Part shown: positions 55,411 through 64,000 of the stretch, one piece after another
Numbering within the stretch: the first letter of the stretch is position 1
Layout of the letters: the number at the start of each line of letters is the position of its first letter
Source: Streptomyces sp. TRM68367
Lineage (GTDB): Bacteria; Actinomycetota; Actinomycetes; Streptomycetales; Streptomycetaceae
Length of the DNA stretch: 64,000 nt
Reading direction: 5' to 3'
Assembly (NCBI RefSeq): GCF_014495685.1
Contig: NZ_JACTVI010000017.1
Location: 1-64,000 of the forward strand
Program-made: the position numbers and the translations under genes
The notes under the pieces: generated by a model
What the model saw: the letters and a program-made list of their open reading frames with translations, nothing else
Told to the model about the DNA's origin: nothing
Database searches by the model: none

Positions 55411-57009
55411 ATGACTACTTCCGCCGACCCCGCCGGCCAGGGCCGCCGGATACCGGAGGCCGTGCACCGGCGCCGCTGGGCGATCCTCGGCGTGCTGATG
55501 CTGAGCCTGCTGATCGTCGTACTCGACAACTCGATCCTGAACGTCGCCATCAAGACGATCTCGACCCCCGCCCCGACCGGCCTGGGCGCCACCCAGAGCG
55601 AGCTGGAGTGGGCGATCAACGCCTACACCCTCGTCTTCGCCGGCCTGCTGTTCTCCGCCGGCCTCCTCGGCGACCGGCTGGGCCGCAAGAAGGTGCTGCT
55701 CGGCGGCCTCGCCGTGTTCGGCATCGGCTCCGCGCTGGCCGCCTTCTCCGGCTCGCCGGGCGAGCTCATCGCCTTCCGCGCCGTGATGGGCCTCGGCGCC
55801 GCCTTCGTCATGCCGGCCACCCTCGCCGTCCTGATGAACGTCTTCGAGCGAGAGGAGCAGCCCAAGGCCATCGGCATCTGGGCGGGCGGCGTGGGCATCG
55901 CCATCGCCATCGGCCCGATCACCGGCGGAGTGCTCTTGGACCACTTCTGGTGGGGCTCGGTCTTCCTCGTCAACGTGCCGATCGTGCTCCTCGCCCTCGC
56001 GCTGATGCTGTGGCTGGTGCCCGACTCCCGCGACCCGGCCCCCGGCCGGATCGACCCGGTCGGCGTCGTCCTGTCCGTCGTCGGCCTGGTCCTGCTGGTC
56101 TACGGCATCATCAAGGGCGGCCAGCTCGCCGACTTCACCGACGCCACGGTCCTCGCGTCGATCGGTGCCGGGCTCGCCGTCCTTGTCGCCTTCGTCGTGT
56201 TCGAGAAGCGCAGCGACCACCCGTCCATCGACGTCACGTACTTCCGGAACCAGGTCTTCTCGGCCGCGATCGCCGCCATCGCGCTGGTCTTCTTCGCGCT
56301 GATGGGCGTGACCTTCTTCTCGGTCTTCTACACCCAGTCCGTACGGGGCTACTCGCCGCTGGAGACCGGACTGCTGATGCTGCCGCTGGCCGCCGCCCAG
56401 ATGATCTTCGCGCCGCGCGCCCGGCTGCTCGTCGACCGCTTCGGGAACCGGGCCACCACCACCGGCGGCATGGTGATCATCGCGGCGATGCTGGCCGCGT
56501 TCGCCACGCTGGAGGCGGACACGCCGATCTGGATCCTCGAGGTCGTCTTCTTCCTCCTGGGCACCGGCATGGCGCACATCATGACGCCGGTCAGCGTCGT
56601 CATCATGCAGGCCCTGCCGCGCGAGAAGGCCGGCTCGGCGTCCGCGCTCAGCAACACCTTCCGGCAGGTCGGCGGCGCCCTCGGCATCGCAGTCCTCGGC
56701 TCGGTGCTGTCCACCGCCTACCGCACCGACATCGAGGACAAGCTCGCCGTCCTGCCGGCCGGCGCCCGGCACGCCGCCGGCGAGTCCATCGAGGCCACAC
56801 TCGCCGTCGCGGCGAAGCTCGGCCCGCAGGGCAGGGACCTGGTCGGCACCGCCAACGACGCCTTCCTGCACGCCATGCACGTCACCGCGCTGTGGGGAGC
56901 GGGAGTCGCGGTGCTCGGCGCGATCGTCGTGGCCCTGTTCCTGCCCGGCCGGACACCGGCCCCGCAGCAGGGCGAGGAGGAGACGGAGCTGGTGGCGGCG
57001 GGGGAGTAG
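55411..57009 (+). CDS. DHA2-family (14-helix) MFS drug exporter
   Basis: The 532-residue protein has motif [16 protein letters not shown], motif C-like [16 protein letters not shown], and helix 1 [17 protein letters not shown] with the DHA2 Asp. About 14 hydrophobic helices are visible. DHA2 pumps export drugs against H+ entry. It is followed by a TetR gene 110 bases later and preceded by a perfect operator. Confidence 0.93.
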   Translation: MTTSADPAGQGRRIPEAVHRRRWAILGVLMLSLLIVVLDNSILNVAIKTISTPAPTGLGATQSELEWAINAYTLVFAGLLFSAGLLGDRLGRKKVLLGGLAVFGIGSALAAFSGSPGELIAFRAVMGLGAAFVMPATLAVLMNVFEREEQPKAIGIWAGGVGIAIAIGPITGGVLLDHFWWGSVFLVNVPIVLLALALMLWLVPDSRDPAPGRIDPVGVVLSVVGLVLLVYGIIKGGQLADFTDATVLASIGAGLAVLVAFVVFEKRSDHPSIDVTYFRNQVFSAAIAAIALVFFALMGVTFFSVFYTQSVRGYSPLETGLLMLPLAAAQMIFAPRARLLVDRFGNRATTTGGMVIIAAMLAAFATLEADTPIWILEVVFFLLGTGMAHIMTPVSVVIMQALPREKAGSASALSNTFRQVGGALGIAVLGSVLSTAYRTDIEDKLAVLPAGARHAAGESIEATLAVAAKLGPQGRDLVGTANDAFLHAMHVTALWGAGVAVLGAIVVALFLPGRTPAPQQGEEETELVAAGE

Positions 57010-57119
57010 CCCGGGGAACGGCTGCCGTACGGCAGGAGTTGTACGACGGGGCAGACACCGCAGATCCACGACTGGGGACCGTGGGAAGTCGCTCCAGCCC
57101 ACCGAAAGGACGACACGAC

Positions 57120-57761
57120 GTGAGTCTCGCCGACAGCCACCCCCGGCACGACGGCCCGCCCTGCCGGGGCCGTCCCCGCAGCGAAACCGCCGAACGCGCC
57201 ATCGTCGAGGGCGTGATGAAGCTCCTGGAGGAGGGCGTCCCGCTGGCCGACCTGTCCATCGAGCGCATCGCCCGCACCGCCGGCGTCGGCAAGGCCACCA
57301 TCTACCGCCGCTGGAGCGGGAAGGAGGAGCTCTTCGTCGACGTCGTGCGCGCCGTCGAGCCCGCCGACCCCGAGGCGCTCCCCGGCGCCTGTCTGCGCGA
57401 CGACCTCGTGGTCCTGCTGGAGGCCCTGCGCCGACGCGGCCTGGCCAACCGCTCCTCGACGATCCTGCGCAACGTCCACGCGGAGATGAAGAACAGCCCG
57501 AAGATCTGGGCCGCGTACCACGCCAGGGTCGTCGCGCCCCGCCGCAGGCTCGGCCTCGACATCCTGCGCCGCGGGCAGGAGAACGGCGAACTGCGCGCCG
57601 ACGTCGACCTGGAACTCGTCAACGACATGATCATGGGTCCCATGCTGGTCCGCACGGTCCTGCGCCCGGACGCCGGACTCCCCGAGGGCCTCGCCGAACA
57701 GATCGTCGACACCCTCCTCGAAGGCCTACGGCCCGTCAGCCAACCGCCCGGGGAGCGCTAG
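57120..57761 (+). CDS. TetR-family regulator of the DHA2 pump
   Basis: The GTG at 57120 (gaaagga upstream) gives 213 residues. The TetR HTH is LSIERIARTAGVGKATIYRRWSGKEELFVDVV at about 48-80, read in two parts here: LSIERIARTAGVG and KATIYRRWSGKEELF. The ligand domain is helical. It probably represses the pump through the 27-bp palindrome. Its stop shares CTAG with the convergent GNAT gene. Confidence 0.92.
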   Translation: MSLADSHPRHDGPPCRGRPRSETAERAIVEGVMKLLEEGVPLADLSIERIARTAGVGKATIYRRWSGKEELFVDVVRAVEPADPEALPGACLRDDLVVLLEALRRRGLANRSSTILRNVHAEMKNSPKIWAAYHARVVAPRRRLGLDILRRGQENGELRADVDLELVNDMIMGPMLVRTVLRPDAGLPEGLAEQIVDTLLEGLRPVSQPPGER

Positions 57762-58216
57762 GCCCTGGCCGCGGGCTCGCGGACCATGAACACGTCCACC
57801 GGGTCCTCGGTCTCGGCCCGGAACCCGTGCCGCTCGTACAGCCGTCGGGCCGGGCTGCCGCGGAGCACGTTCAGCCGGACCGGGACGCCCTCGTGGTCGC
57901 ACCGCTCCAGCAGCAGGTCCAGCACCGCCGAGCCGATGCCCCTGCCCTGCAGGCCCGGTTCCAGGTAGAAGTGCTCCAGCCAACAGGTGCCGTGGACAAC
58001 CTGCGACGGCCGCAGTGCCACGCAGCCCGCCAGGGCGCCTGCCACCTCGATCAACCAGGTGTGCGCCGGGGCGAACCCGTCCCGCAGCCGCTGCCGGACT
58101 CTCCGCTCGTCGTACCGCCCGAGACGCTCCAGATCCGCTCTCAGCGCGACGGCCCGCAGCTCGGCCACCGCCTCGACGTCCGCCGCCGAAGCCGGCCGGA
58201 GTTCCCAGTCCCCCAT
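57758..58216 (-). CDS. GNAT family N-acetyltransferase
   Basis: The 152-residue protein has the GNAT acetyl-CoA motif LEPGLQGRGIGSAVLDLLLE (Q/R-x-x-G-x-G/A) and the closing L-Y-E-R-H-G-F. Substrate unknown. Four bases overlap the TetR stop. Confidence 0.9.
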   Translation of the reverse strand: MGDWELRPASAADVEAVAELRAVALRADLERLGRYDERRVRQRLRDGFAPAHTWLIEVAGALAGCVALRPSQVVHGTCWLEHFYLEPGLQGRGIGSAVLDLLLERCDHEGVPVRLNVLRGSPARRLYERHGFRAETEDPVDVFMVREPAARA

Positions 58217-58530
58217 GATCGCGATGCTATCGCGCGCGTCTTCGCCGGCTCCGGGGGCGTCTGCCTGCCCGCGCCCACCAGGAGCCGCTGCCTGCCCGAG
58301 CCGGCCAGTTGACCATCTGTCAGACTTGTTCCGGCGCTCGGCAGTCCCTATGTGCGCGTTACGTCACAGAGTGCGCTTTCCATGATCGGGGCAGGAACTC
58401 GTGACGTGGCGTCGTACGTCCTCGCCCCCGTACGGCCGTCGAGAGACGGCGTGAAGGGATCCGATCATCCCCTAGGGTCTTCTGGTGGCACGGGGGAGAC
58501 GGTGTGCACGGTAGGTAGTGAGGCGACGGT
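58217..58530. other. Upstream region of the VanJ-like gene
   Basis: About 310 bases without a supported gene. The TAGGGT-like hexamer at 58474-58479, about 52 bases before the ATG, is a candidate -10. No operator repeat was seen. Confidence 0.35.
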
Positions 58531-59580
58531 ATGGCGCAGCAGGCGTACGTGACGGAGACGGACAGCGGCAGCTCGGGGCCCGAGCGCCAGGGGCCCCGGC
58601 TTCGGAGCCTGGTCGGCCGGCTGTTCGCGGGCTGGCGGGGCCCGCGGACCTGGCGGCGCGGCATCGTCACGGCGGTGGTCGCGATCCTGCTGGCCGTGGT
58701 CATGCTGGTGCACTCACGCATCCCGAACGCGTACGGCAACCTCGGCAGCCTGACCGAGACCTTCCTGCCCTGGCTGGGGGTGCTCGTCCCGTTCCTCCTG
58801 CTGATCGGCCTGCTGCGCCGGTCGGCCACCGCGCTGATCGCGGTCGTGCTGCCGGCGGTCGTGTGGCTGAACCTCTTCGGCGGCCTGATCTGGGACAAGA
58901 CCGCCGGGGGCGGCGACCTCACCGTGGCGACGCACAACGTCAACGCCGAGAATGCCGACCCGGCCGGCACCGCCCGCGACGTCGCCGCGTCCGGCGCGGA
59001 CATCCTCGCCCTGGAGGAGCTGACGGCGGCGGCCGTCCCGACGTACGAGCGGGCGCTGGAGTCGGCGTACCCCCACCACAAGGTGGTGGGCACCGTCGGC
59101 CTGTGGAGCAAGTACCCGATGACCGACGTGCGGCCCGTCGACATCAACCTGGGCTGGGAGCGGGCGATGCGGGCCACCGTCGCGACCCCGGAGGGGCCGG
59201 TCGCGGTGTACGTCGCCCACCTGCCGTCCGTGCGCGTGAAGCTGGAGGCCGGTTTCACCGCCCGGCAGCGCGACGAGAGCGCCGACGCGCTGGGCGAGGC
59301 CATCGTCCACGAGAAGCTGCCCAGGAAGATCCTGCTCGGCGACCTCAACGGCACCCTGAACGACCGTGCGCTGGGCGGCGTCAGCGCCCAGCTGCGATCC
59401 ACGCAGGGCGCGGCGGGCAGCGGATTCGGCTTCAGCTGGCCGGCGTCGTTCCCGATGGCGCGGATCGACCAGATCCTGGTCAGCGGGGTCGAGCCGGAGA
59501 GCTCGTGGACGCTGCCGCGCACCGGAAGTGACCATCTGCCGATCGCCGCGCGTGTGAGGATCGACACAACAGGTTCGTGA
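58531..59580 (+). CDS. VanJ-like membrane endonuclease/exonuclease/phosphatase family protein
   Basis: The 349-residue protein has three N-terminal hydrophobic helices (about 45-64, 80-97 and 101-117) followed by an extracytoplasmic EEP domain: ATHNVNAEN, LALEELT, VGLWSKYPM, LLGDLNGTLND, MARIDQILVS and GSDHLPIAARV. All expected metal and catalytic Asn, Glu, Asp and His residues are present. VanJ proteins confer teicoplanin resistance in S. coelicolor, probably by acting on undecaprenyl-linked precursors; function here is inferred from architecture. Confidence 0.85.
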   Translation: MAQQAYVTETDSGSSGPERQGPRLRSLVGRLFAGWRGPRTWRRGIVTAVVAILLAVVMLVHSRIPNAYGNLGSLTETFLPWLGVLVPFLLLIGLLRRSATALIAVVLPAVVWLNLFGGLIWDKTAGGGDLTVATHNVNAENADPAGTARDVAASGADILALEELTAAAVPTYERALESAYPHHKVVGTVGLWSKYPMTDVRPVDINLGWERAMRATVATPEGPVAVYVAHLPSVRVKLEAGFTARQRDESADALGEAIVHEKLPRKILLGDLNGTLNDRALGGVSAQLRSTQGAAGSGFGFSWPASFPMARIDQILVSGVEPESSWTLPRTGSDHLPIAARVRIDTTGS

Positions 59581-59660
59581 AAACACCAGGTCAGCGGCGT
59601 TTCTTCGGACTGCGGCAACCGGGCTGTCAGCTCCCGGAATACCGAGCCTGGGCGGCTTTG

Positions 59661-59698
59661 TTCCGTACTTGAACATACGGACGTGAACACGTACGGAA
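59661..59698. promoter_or_regulatory. Nested inverted repeats upstream of the MFS gene
   Basis: ttccgtac (59661-59668) pairs with gtacggaa (59691-59698). Inside it lies ccgta...tacgg (59663-59680) and acgtg-aa-cacgt (59681-59692). The cluster sits 28-65 bases before the ATG, where a repressor would act. Confidence 0.55.
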
Positions 59699-59725
59699 CC
59701 CCGCTCCTGAAAGGCACGACCCTCC

Positions 59726-60949
59726 ATGCCCCTGGCCCTGCTCGCCCTGGCCGTCGGCGCCTTCGGCATAGGTACGACCGAGTTCGTGATGATGGGCCTG
59801 CTGCCCGGTGTCGCGGACGACCTCGCTGTCTCGATCCCCACCGCCGGCCATCTGGTCTCGGCGTACGCGCTGGGCGTCGTCATCGGCGCCCCGCTGCTCG
59901 CGGCGGTGACCGCGCGCATGTCCCGCCGTACGGTGCTGATCGCCCTGATGGGCCTGTTCGTGGCGGGCAACGCGCTCTCGGCGCTCGCGCCCGACTATGA
60001 CTGGCTGCTGGCCGCCCGTTTCCTCAGCGGCCTGCCGCACGGCGCCTTCTTCGGCGTGGGCGCGGTCGTCGCGACGACGATGGTGGGCCCCGACCGCAAG
60101 GCCCGCTCGGTCTCCCTGATGTTCCTGGGCCTGACGGTCGCGAACATCGCGGGCGTGCCGGTGGCGACCCTCATGGGCCAGCACCTGGGCTGGCGGTCGA
60201 CGTTCCTCGGCGTCAGCGCGATCGGCGTGGCGGCGATCGTGTCGCTGGCACTGCTGATCCCGCGCGACCGGGCCGCCCAGGCCGAGTCCACGGGCCTGCG
60301 CGGCGAACTGGCCGCCCTGCGCTCCCTGCCGGTGTGGCTGGCGCTCGGCACGACGGTCGCCGGCTTCGGCGCCCTCTTCGCGGCGTACAGCTACATCACG
60401 CCGATGCTCACGGACGCGGCCGGGTACGCCGGCGCCAGCGTGACCCTGCTGCTGGCCCTCTTCGGCGTCGGCGCGACGGCGGGCAACCTCCTGGGCGGCC
60501 GCCTCGCGGACCACTCCATGCGCGGCACCCTCTTCGGCGGCCTGCTCGCCCTGGCGACGGTCCTCGCGGCGTTCCCCCTCCTCATGTCCACCCAGTGGAC
60601 CGCTGCTCTGGCCGTAACCCTCCTCGGCACCGCGGCCTTCGCGACGGGCTCCCCCCTCCAGCTGATGGTCATGGACAAGGCATCGGCGGCCCCGTCCCTG
60701 GCCTCCTCCGCCAACCAGGCGGCCTTCAACCTCGCCAACGCCGGCGGCGCCTGGCTCGGCGGCCTCACCCTGGCAGCCGGCTTCGGGGTGACGTCTCCGG
60801 CGGTGGCGGGCGCGGCCCTGGCGGTCCTCGGCCTGGCGGTGGCGGGGACGGCCTATGCGGTGGACCGGCGGGTCGCTCCGCGGGCCGTCCGCGAACGGGT
60901 GGTGGCTTCGCATGTGCCACAGCGGGCGGAGTCGAGCGCGCATCTCTGA
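59726..60949 (+). CDS. DHA1-family MFS exporter (AraJ/Cmx-like)
   Basis: The 407-residue protein has helix 1 LALAVGAFGIGTTEFVMMGL, motif LLPGVADDLAVSIPTAGHLV, and MSRRTVLIALM between helices 2 and 3. This matches the AraJ/chloramphenicol-exporter group. The substrate is unknown. Nested inverted repeats upstream suggest a dedicated repressor not encoded nearby. Confidence 0.9.
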   Translation: MPLALLALAVGAFGIGTTEFVMMGLLPGVADDLAVSIPTAGHLVSAYALGVVIGAPLLAAVTARMSRRTVLIALMGLFVAGNALSALAPDYDWLLAARFLSGLPHGAFFGVGAVVATTMVGPDRKARSVSLMFLGLTVANIAGVPVATLMGQHLGWRSTFLGVSAIGVAAIVSLALLIPRDRAAQAESTGLRGELAALRSLPVWLALGTTVAGFGALFAAYSYITPMLTDAAGYAGASVTLLLALFGVGATAGNLLGGRLADHSMRGTLFGGLLALATVLAAFPLLMSTQWTAALAVTLLGTAAFATGSPLQLMVMDKASAAPSLASSANQAAFNLANAGGAWLGGLTLAAGFGVTSPAVAGAALAVLGLAVAGTAYAVDRRVAPRAVRERVVASHVPQRAESSAHL

Positions 60950-61035
60950 CGGCCGGCACCGGTAGTCGTGGAGCCGGTGAAGGGGCCCGAGGCAACTCCG
61001 TCGGCACTGGCGCCGGCGGTCGCGGGGACCGACTG

Positions 61036-61539
61036 TCACCGCGTGTATCTGCGGATGCGGTAGCGCAGCCCGGACGTCGAGGACTGCCAGCCTTTGTCCT
61101 CAGCGACTTTCCACCTCGGGTCCGGTGCCGGGGCGTAGGTGTCGCCGTCCACCTTCGAGTCGACTTCAGTCACCGAGAGCATCGTGGCGTGTCCCAAGGC
61201 GGCACGGTAAATTTCCCCGCCGCCGATCACCCATACCGCAGCAGAGGCGGCCGGCTCCAACGACTCGGCTGCAAGTTCCAGGGCCTTGGCGATGGATCCG
61301 GCACGCTCCGCGCCTTCGGCCGCCCATTGTGGATCGCGAGTCACCACGATGTTGCGCCGGCCGGACAGCGGGCGGAATCGCGGAGGCAGCGAATCCCATG
61401 TTCTGCGCCCCATCACCACTGGATGACCCAGGGTGGTTGCCTTGAAATGCGCCATGTCCTCAGGCAGCCACCACGGAATCGCGTTGCCCGCGCCGATCAC
61501 GCCATCGAGGGTCTGCGCCCAGATCAGCCCGACGTTCAC
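61036..61539 (-). CDS. folA: Dihydrofolate reductase
   Basis: The 167-residue protein has [29 protein letters not shown] (catalytic acidic residue), [20 protein letters not shown] and WVIGGGEIY, the complete DHFR pattern. It regenerates THF. The GTG start overlaps the thyA TGA (GTGA), so both are translated in a coupled way. Confidence 0.95.
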   Translation of the reverse strand: MNVGLIWAQTLDGVIGAGNAIPWWLPEDMAHFKATTLGHPVVMGRRTWDSLPPRFRPLSGRRNIVVTRDPQWAAEGAERAGSIAKALELAAESLEPAASAAVWVIGGGEIYRAALGHATMLSVTEVDSKVDGDTYAPAPDPRWKVAEDKGWQSSTSGLRYRIRRYTR

Positions 61540-62333
61540 ACCGCGACCGGGGCTTTGATGGCCGGGTGGTGCCGGTAGTCGAGCACCTCCACATCGGAGT
61601 AGGCGTAGTCGAAAAGGGAGTCCGCTCGACGCAAACGCAGCCTGGGGAACTCGAACGGAGTGCGCGAAAGCTGCTCGGTCACCTGCTCCACGTGGTTGTC
61701 GTAGATGTGGCAGTCGCCGCCGGTCCAGATGAAGTCACCCGGCTTGAGGCCGACCTGCTGCGCCACCATGTGCGTGAGCAGGGCGTAGCTGGCGATGTTG
61801 AACGGGACGCCGAGGAACAGGTCCGCGCTGCGCTGGTACAGCTGGCAGGACAGCCTGCCGTCGGCGACGTAGAACTGGAAGAAGGCGTGACACGGCGCGA
61901 GTGCCATCTTGGTCAGCTCGGCGACGTTCCACGCGGAGACAATCATGCGGCGGGAGTCCGGGTCGCGGCGCAGAGTGTCGAGAACGTCGCTGATCTGGTC
62001 GATGTGCCTGCCGTCCGGAGTGGGCCAGGAACGCCACTGCGCGCCGTAAACCGGGCCGAGTTCGCCGTTCGCGTCGGCCCATTCGTCCCAGATGGTGACG
62101 CCGTGCTCATGCAGCCAGCCGATGTTCGAGTCGCCGCGCAGGAACCACAACAGTTCGTACACGATGGACCTGAGGTGCACCTTTTTGGTGGTGACCAACG
62201 GGAACCCCTGTGAGAGGTCGTAGCGTAGTTGGTGCCCGAAGACACTTCGGGTGCCGGTGCCCGTCCGGTCGGCTTTGGCTGTCCCGGAGGTGAGTACCAG
62301 CCGCAACAGGTCTTCGTACTGGGTGTCCGCCAC
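61536..62333 (-). CDS. thyA: Thymidylate synthase (ThyA type)
   Basis: The 265-residue enzyme has [23 protein letters not shown], catalytic Cys in [26 protein letters not shown], and the closing [13 protein letters not shown]-like stretch. It methylates dUMP with methylene-THF, producing DHF that FolA must recycle; this explains the coupling. The GTG at 62333 gives 265 residues, as in E. coli (264). Many Streptomyces instead rely on ThyX. Confidence 0.95.
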   Translation of the reverse strand: MADTQYEDLLRLVLTSGTAKADRTGTGTRSVFGHQLRYDLSQGFPLVTTKKVHLRSIVYELLWFLRGDSNIGWLHEHGVTIWDEWADANGELGPVYGAQWRSWPTPDGRHIDQISDVLDTLRRDPDSRRMIVSAWNVAELTKMALAPCHAFFQFYVADGRLSCQLYQRSADLFLGVPFNIASYALLTHMVAQQVGLKPGDFIWTGGDCHIYDNHVEQVTEQLSRTPFEFPRLRLRRADSLFDYAYSDVEVLDYRHHPAIKAPVAV

Positions 62334-62492
62334 AGCCCTCGAGTCTACTGGGCCCGGCATACTTCGAGCGTCGGCGTCCCGGCCGGGGCCTTCGGTCACT
62401 GGTTCGAACCTCACGCCGCCCTGCCCTCCCGGCACTGCCGCAGTCCGTGGATTGACCGCGCCGTGCATGATCACCCCGAAGACTCAGGGCCC
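62334..62492. other. Spacer between nadE and thyA
   Basis: About 160 bases. The thyA promoter is expected here. No hairpin or operator stands out. Confidence 0.35.
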
Positions 62493-64000
62493 TTACACCG
62501 TCTCCCGCCACCCGTTCGTGATCGGCAACCGCCGGTCCTTCCCGAACACCTTCGCCGAGATCTTCGTGCCCGGCGGGTACTGCCGCCGCTTGTACTCGGC
62601 CGTGTCCACCATCCGCAGCGTCCGCGCCACCAGTTCCCGGTCGAAGCCGGCCGCGACGATCTCGTCGGCGCCCTGGTCCAGGTCGACGTAGCGCTCCAGG
62701 ATCGCGTCCAGGACGGCGTAGTCCGGGAGGGAGTCCGTGTCGACCTGGTCGGGGCGCAGCTCCGCGCTCGGGGGCTTGGTGAGGGAGCTCTCGGGGATGG
62801 GGGGCGTCTGGCCGCGCTCCTGCGCCGCCTTGTTGCGCCACTTCGCCAGGCGGAAGATCGAGGTCTTGTAGACGTCCTTGATGGGGCCGTACGCGCCCAC
62901 CGAGTCGCCGTAGAGAGTCGAGTAGCCGACCGCCAGTTCCGACTTGTTGCCCGGGGCCAGCACGATGTGGCCCTCCTGGTTGGAGACGGCCATGAGCAGC
63001 GTGCCGCGCAGGCGCGACTGGAGGTTCTCCTCGGCCAGGCCCGTCAGGCCCAGCGAGCCCATGTACGCGTCGAACATCGGCTCGATCGCCACGGTCCGGT
63101 AGTTCAGGCCCGTCCGCCTCGCCAGGTCCGCCGCGTCGTCCTTGGAGTGCTCCGAGGAGTACTTCGACGGCATGGACACGCCGTACACGTGCTGCGCGCC
63201 CAGCGCGTCGCAGGCGATCGCCGCGACCAGGGACGAGTCGATGCCGCCCGACAGGCCGATCAGGACCGACTTGAAGCCGTTCTTCGCGACGTACGCCCTG
63301 AGGCCCACGACCAGCGCCGAGTAGACCTCCTCGTCGTCGTCCAGGCGGTCCGCGTAGCCGCCGGTCAGCTCCGGCTCGTACGCGGGGAGCGGGTCCTCGG
63401 ACAGGACCACGCGGTCGATGCGCAGGCCGTCGTCCACACGCTGTCCATGAGCGACTGCGTCGCGGGCCGTCGGGGCGTCGGGCGATGCCGCCGGCAGGTC
63501 CAGGTCCAGGACCACGCAGCCCTCCGCGAACTGCGGTGCCCGCGCGACGACCTCGCCGCCGGAGTCGACCACGATCGAGTCGCCGTCGAAGACCAGCTCG
63601 TCCTGGCCGCCGATCATGGCCAGATAGGCCGTGGTGCAGCCGGACTCCTCGGCGCGCTTGCGGACCAGTTCCAGCCGGGTGTCGTCCTTGTTGCGCTCGT
63701 ACGGCGAGGCGTTGATGGACAGCAGGAGGCCGGCCTGTGCCGAGCGGGCCGCGGGCACGCGGCCGCCGTCCTGCCACAGGTCCTCGCAGATGGCCAGTGC
63801 CACGTCGACGCCGTGCACGCGCAGGACCGGCATGGTGTCGCCAGGCACGAAGTAGCGGAACTCGTCGAAGACGCCGTAGTTCGGCAGGTGGTGCTTGGCG
63901 AAGGTCAGCACCACCTCGCCGCCGTGCAGGACTGCCGCCGCGTTCTGCGGGGCGCCGGCCGGCTGGCCGTACTTCGGCTGGGCGGTCGCGCAGCGGTCGA
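62493..64000 (-). CDS. nadE: Glutamine-hydrolysing NAD+ synthase (5' end outside window)
   Basis: The frame runs off the right edge. The nitrilase half has the catalytic Lys (FAKHHLPNYGVFDE) and Cys (AICEDLWQDGG); the Glu lies outside. The synthetase half has the PP-loop LIGLSGGIDSSLVA, then GNKSELAVGYSTLYGD. It turns NaAD into NAD+ using glutamine-derived ammonia. Confidence 0.93.
   Translation of the reverse strand, partial: DRCATAQPKYGQPAGAPQNAAAVLHGGEVVLTFAKHHLPNYGVFDEFRYFVPGDTMPVLRVHGVDVALAICEDLWQDGGRVPAARSAQAGLLLSINASPYERNKDDTRLELVRKRAEESGCTTAYLAMIGGQDELVFDGDSIVVDSGGEVVARAPQFAEGCVVLDLDLPAASPDAPTARDAVAHGQRVDDGLRIDRVVLSEDPLPAYEPELTGGYADRLDDDEEVYSALVVGLRAYVAKNGFKSVLIGLSGGIDSSLVAAIACDALGAQHVYGVSMPSKYSSEHSKDDAADLARRTGLNYRTVAIEPMFDAYMGSLGLTGLAEENLQSRLRGTLLMAVSNQEGHIVLAPGNKSELAVGYSTLYGDSVGAYGPIKDVYKTSIFRLAKWRNKAAQERGQTPPIPESSLTKPPSAELRPDQVDTDSLPDYAVLDAILERYVDLDQGADEIVAAGFDRELVARTLRMVDTAEYKRRQYPPGTKISAKVFGKDRRLPITNGWRETV

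Noticed and set aside
55345-57102. Minus-strand 585-codon frame opposite the DHA2 pump
   Set aside because: Composition is Asp/Glu/Gly/Arg-repetitive and antisense to a clear 14-helix transporter.
1-64000. CRISPR arrays, tRNA or rRNA genes, intact IS elements, riboswitches
   Set aside because: None was recognised on reading. Regular spaced repeats, transposase motifs (DDE/HUH), cloverleaf-like sequences and known riboswitch cores were not seen; a tRNAscan/Rfam run would be decisive.

Overview
The window is a high-GC actinobacterial chromosome segment, almost certainly Streptomyces. The evidence is the strong GC bias at third codon positions, typical Streptomyces small families (DUF397, DUF5302, DUF6243), an HTH/DUF5753 regulator with its DUF397 partner, a conservon-type (CvnA-like) kinase, a VanJ-like protein and a DmdR1/IdeR-type iron box. 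No rRNA, tRNA, CRISPR array or intact insertion sequence was seen. Names come from reading the translations; no database search was run.

Region 1 (1-21.8 kb) is one enormous open frame of more than 6,800 codons, cut by the left window edge, followed by a gene for a single-pass membrane protein and a strong hairpin terminator. The giant protein has a Pro/Gln-rich entry region, several beta-rich repeats, an internal ADP-ribosyltransferase-like domain with R / S-x-S / E-x-E signatures, a long acidic Gly-rich linker carrying a thrice-repeated short motif, and about twelve diverged copies of a roughly 200-300-residue beta-rich unit running to the C-terminus. It looks like a giant effector or polymorphic-toxin-like polyprotein and is the most unusual object here.

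Region 2 (21.8-31.1 kb) resembles a decayed defence island: a DUF5302 gene, N-terminal stumps that look like pglY and pglW of a Pgl/BREX type 2 phage-resistance system, a DUF234-type ATPase, an HTH/DUF397 pair, an anti-sigma-type ATPase, a Phd/VapC toxin-antitoxin operon, an orphan CvnA-like kinase and a MazG-like protein.

Region 3 (31-53 kb) is mostly ordinary chromosomal cargo: DoxX, an NTF2-like protein, a D-Ala-D-Ala carboxypeptidase, an SDR, a PhoD phosphatase, a Gfo/Idh/MocA oxidoreductase, a Bcr/CflA exporter coupled to a serine hydrolase that appears to start at CTG, an Rsm22 methyltransferase, a TetR with its operators, a Prim-Pol-like protein, a lipoprotein, a PhzF-like isomerase, an iron-box-controlled heme oxygenase, methionine aminopeptidase, an MFS exporter, an F420 reductase-like protein and an M50 protease. 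It is punctuated by broken genes (aldo/keto reductase, response regulator, GDPD, FTR1 permease, MmyB-type regulator, DUF6578).

Region 4 (53-64 kb) holds a decayed DrrAB exporter, panB, a DHA2 efflux pump with a perfect 27-bp palindromic operator and a TetR gene downstream, a GNAT acetyltransferase, a VanJ-like phosphoesterase, another MFS exporter, a thyA-folA bicistron, and nadE running off the right edge.

Across the window at least nine genes survive only as pieces, several joined end to end at sharp junctions. This suggests repeated deletion in a fluid chromosomal region.
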